64,000 nucleotides of DNA from Chitinophagales bacterium 65-1 (GTDB lineage: Bacteria > Bacteroidota > Bacteroidia > Chitinophagales > Chitinophagaceae), in contig MWYX01000060.1 of assembly GCA_002050465.1 (NCBI GenBank), forward strand, positions 60,613 to 124,612, read 5' to 3'. Positions 61,676-64,000 of the stretch are shown here, piece by piece. Under the pieces are notes generated by a model that was not told where the DNA came from, searched no databases, and saw only the letters and a list, made by a program, of their open reading frames with translations. The translations under genes were made by a program, and so were the position numbers. Position 1 is the first letter of the stretch, and the number at the start of each line of letters is the position of its first letter.

Positions 61676-62443
61676 ATGCGTATTATATCTTACAATGTTA
61701 ACGGTGTACGTGCAGCCATAAAAAGAGGTTTTATTGATTGGCTTAAAACTGATCCTGCTGATGTTATTTGCCTGCAGGAAGTTAAAGCACATAAAGGCGA
61801 TATCAATATTGCCGCTATCGAGGCATTGGGCTTTCATACGCATTGGTTTTGTGCGCAAAAAAAAGGTTACAGTGGTGTTGGCATTCTTAGTAAAATTAAA
61901 CCTGATAACACAGTTGAAGGATGCAGCATTGAGCAAAGCGATTTTGAGGGGAGGGTTATCCGTGCTGATTTTGGAGAGGTTACTTTAATAAATGCTTATT
62001 TCCCATCGGGTACCAGCGGAGAAATAAGGCAGGCTTACAAATATGTTTGGCTTGATGAATTTTTAGATTACCTGAATGCGCTTAAAAAGACAAGAAAAAA
62101 ATTAATTGTTTGCGGTGATTATAATATTGCCCATAAGGAAATTGATATCCATAACCCGGTTTCCAATAAAAAAACAACAGGATTTTTACCGGAAGAAAGA
62201 GCTTGGTTCGATAAATTTTTAGCCAATGGTTTTATTGATGGTTTTCGTGTTTTAAATAAAGAACCGCATCAATATACATGGTGGAATGTTTTACGACCCA
62301 CAACACGCCTGGAAAATAAAGGTTGGCGCATTGATTATATTAATGTCACAGAAAATTTAATAAATAAAATCAGGGACGTAAAAATATTTCCTGAAGTGAA
62401 ACACAGCGACCATTGCCCAACTTATATTGAAATAGATATATAA
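61676..62443 (+). CDS. xth: Exodeoxyribonuclease III
   Basis: MRIISYNVNGVRAAIKRGFIDWLKTDPADVICLQEVKA; HSDHCP. Confidence 0.94.
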   Translation: MRIISYNVNGVRAAIKRGFIDWLKTDPADVICLQEVKAHKGDINIAAIEALGFHTHWFCAQKKGYSGVGILSKIKPDNTVEGCSIEQSDFEGRVIRADFGEVTLINAYFPSGTSGEIRQAYKYVWLDEFLDYLNALKKTRKKLIVCGDYNIAHKEIDIHNPVSNKKTTGFLPEERAWFDKFLANGFIDGFRVLNKEPHQYTWWNVLRPTTRLENKGWRIDYINVTENLINKIRDVKIFPEVKHSDHCPTYIEIDI

Positions 62444-62748
62444 TGCTCGTATATAACATATCAATAAAAGTGAACCATGCCATTTTAAGCGATTGGATAA
62501 AATGGCAAACCGAAGAGCATATTCCGGAGATAATGGCTACAGCACTTTTTGACGAATATAAATTTTTTCGCCTGCTTGAAACAGATGAAACTGAAGGACC
62601 AACTTTTGTAATACAATATTTTACAAACGCAAGAAAAAATTATGATGAGTACATACTGAAACATGCCACACAACTAAGGAAAAAAGCTCTGCAAAAATGG
62701 GGTAATGGATTTATTGCATTCAGGACCTTATTGGAATCTGTGCAATAA
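62443..62748 (+). CDS. DUF4286 family protein
   Basis: MLVYNISIKVNHAILSDWIKWQTEEHIPEIMATALFDEYKFFRLL. Confidence 0.82.
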   Translation: MLVYNISIKVNHAILSDWIKWQTEEHIPEIMATALFDEYKFFRLLETDETEGPTFVIQYFTNARKNYDEYILKHATQLRKKALQKWGNGFIAFRTLLESVQ

Positions 62749-62817
62749 TTGTGCATAAATTAAAAAAAGATTTTTTTTATAATTTATCTAACGTGTTCCG
62801 ATAGAAGCCTTTGCTGT

Positions 62818-62851
62818 AAAGGACTTAAAACCAAAGGGCTTAAAACCCTTT
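62818..62851. repeat. 15-bp tandem repeat AAAGGACTTAAAACC/AAAGGGCTTAAAACC, second unit part of hairpin
   Basis: One mismatch between units; AAAGGG-CTTAAAA-CCCTTT palindrome. Confidence 0.65.
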
Positions 62852-62979
62852 GTAGCACTGCATTACAAGTAACGAGAAAAAAATAAATTTTTCATTATCA
62901 AACATCATACCTTATATAAACCCTTACCACATGCGGATTTACAGAGATACTTATATTTTAAAAAAAGTGTAAAAAAAAT

Positions 62980-63008
62980 TTGTTACAGTTAAAAACCGGC
63001 TATATTTG
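62980..63008 (+). promoter_or_regulatory. Putative HU gene promoter (Bacteroidota consensus)
   Basis: TTG 62980-62982, 18-nt spacer, TATATTTG 63001-63008, 29 nt before ATG. Confidence 0.65.
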
Positions 63009-63036
63009 CTCACAATAAAAAATCAAACCTTTTACT

Positions 63037-63306
63037 ATGAACAAAGCTGAATTAATTACGAAAATTGCCGATGATGCCGGTGTTACAAAAACCCAGGCAA
63101 ATGCTGCCGTAGATTCTTTTGTAGGAGCAGTTACTAAAACCTTAAAAGGTGGTGGAAAAGTTACCTTGGTTGGTTTTGGCACTTTTTCCGTAAGCAAAAG
63201 GGCTGCCCGTAATGGCCGTAACCCACAAACAGGTGCGGTTATTAAAATTAAAGCTAAAAGAGTGGCTAAATTTAAGGCAGGCAAAGAATTATCAGGTAAG
63301 ATATAA
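63037..63306 (+). CDS. HU family DNA-binding protein
   Basis: MNKAELITKIADDAGVTKTQANAAVDSFVGAVTKTLKGGGKVTLVGFGTFSVSKRAARNGRNPQTG. Confidence 0.96.
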   Translation: MNKAELITKIADDAGVTKTQANAAVDSFVGAVTKTLKGGGKVTLVGFGTFSVSKRAARNGRNPQTGAVIKIKAKRVAKFKAGKELSGKI

Positions 63307-63322
63307 CCCTTGGCAATGCATT

Positions 63323-63357
63323 AAAAGCAAGATGCAGATTGTGTCTTGCTTTTTATT
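63323..63357 (+). terminator. Rho-independent terminator after HU gene
   Basis: AAAAGCAAGA...TCTTGCTTTTTATTTT. Confidence 0.75.
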
Positions 63358-63382
63358 TTAAAATTAAAATTCAAAATAAGTT

Positions 63383-63493
63383 ATGGGACGTGGAGATAAA
63401 AAAACAAAAAAAGGGAAAACCTTTAAAGGCTCTTTTGGTAAAACAAGAACATCCAAAACTTCAAAGAAAACTGCTGTTAAAAAAGGAGCATAG
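63383..63493 (+). CDS. 30S ribosomal protein THX-like (36 aa), missed by ORF track
   Basis: MGRGDKKTKKGKTFKGSFGKTRTSKTSKKTAVKKGA: MGxGDKKTxxGK signature, highly basic. Confidence 0.85.
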   Translation: MGRGDKKTKKGKTFKGSFGKTRTSKTSKKTAVKKGA

Positions 63494-63559
63494 CTCCAAT
63501 TAGTATATAAAGTAAATAATGTATAAAAAGCAGATCGGCGAACAAACTTTATTTACTTA

Positions 63560-64000
63560 TTACGGCGCTAGCCTTTCTATTATCCAGTTATCATTACTAA
63601 GCCTGTATTGTAAACGATCGTGCAACCTGCTGGGCCTTCCCTGCCAAAATTCAATCCGGGTTGGCTTTACAGCATATCCACCCCAGTATGGGGGTCGTAA
63701 AATTTCTTCATTTCTAAATTGTTCATGGTATTTTAATACATTTTTTTCCAGTTCATCACGGCTCTGTATAACCCTGCTTTGCGCTGAACTCCATGCACTT
63801 ATTTTACTTAGTGCAGGTCTGCTTAAAAAATACGCAGAACTTTTTTCTTCATCCGTTTTTGTTACGGTCCCCTCTATCCGTACTTGCCTTTCCAGTTCTT
63901 TCCAGAAAAATAATAAGGAAGCAAATGGATTTTCAGTTAATTCAGTGCCTTTTCTGCTTTCATAATTTGTAAAAAAAACAAAGCCCTCATTGCTTAAGCC
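63560..64000 (-). CDS. pdxH: Pyridoxamine 5'-phosphate oxidase (start truncated by window edge)
   Basis: Reverse strand: [48 protein letters not shown]...[27 protein letters not shown]...WIIERLAP*. Confidence 0.93.
   Translation of the reverse strand, partial: GLSNEGFVFFTNYESRKGTELTENPFASLLFFWKELERQVRIEGTVTKTDEEKSSAYFLSRPALSKISAWSSAQSRVIQSRDELEKNVLKYHEQFRNEEILRPPYWGGYAVKPTRIEFWQGRPSRLHDRLQYRLSNDNWIIERLAP

Noticed and set aside
63519-63965. Track ORF of 148 aa on the plus strand
   Set aside because: Antisense to a clear pdxH reading frame on the minus strand; the plus-strand translation has no recognisable family

Overview
AT-rich chromosomal window from a Bacteroidota-type genome (probably a Chitinophagaceae relative, judged from gene content, TAnnTTTG promoters and repeat style). 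It is mostly core and housekeeping genes. The centrepiece is a complete co-directional respiratory locus at about 12.26-28.54 kb: alternative complex III (actA-F), then an aa3-type cytochrome oxidase (coxB, coxA, ctaB, two subunit III paralogs, subunit IV), SCO1 and DUF420. Other confident genes are an M16 peptidase pair, a fused E1 alpha/beta dehydrogenase, purN, polA, trmB, gatB, alaS, ftsH, rsfS, birA, bcp, carB, xth, HU, a small rpsTHX-like gene missed by the ORF track, and a partial pdxH on the minus strand at the right edge. Accessory items are a ParE-like toxin preceded by two antitoxin-like ORFs, a HepT/MntA pair, and a group III truncated globin broken by three +1 shifts. I did not find an obviously new multi-gene system, CRISPR array, prophage or defence island. 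The most interesting non-genic signal is a set of different palindromic repeats in many intercistronic gaps of the ACIII-cox locus. It includes two copies of a hairpin with covarying stems, and a related palindrome lies in frame inside a TIGR02757-type coding sequence. All family calls come from reading the translated sequence; no database search was run.
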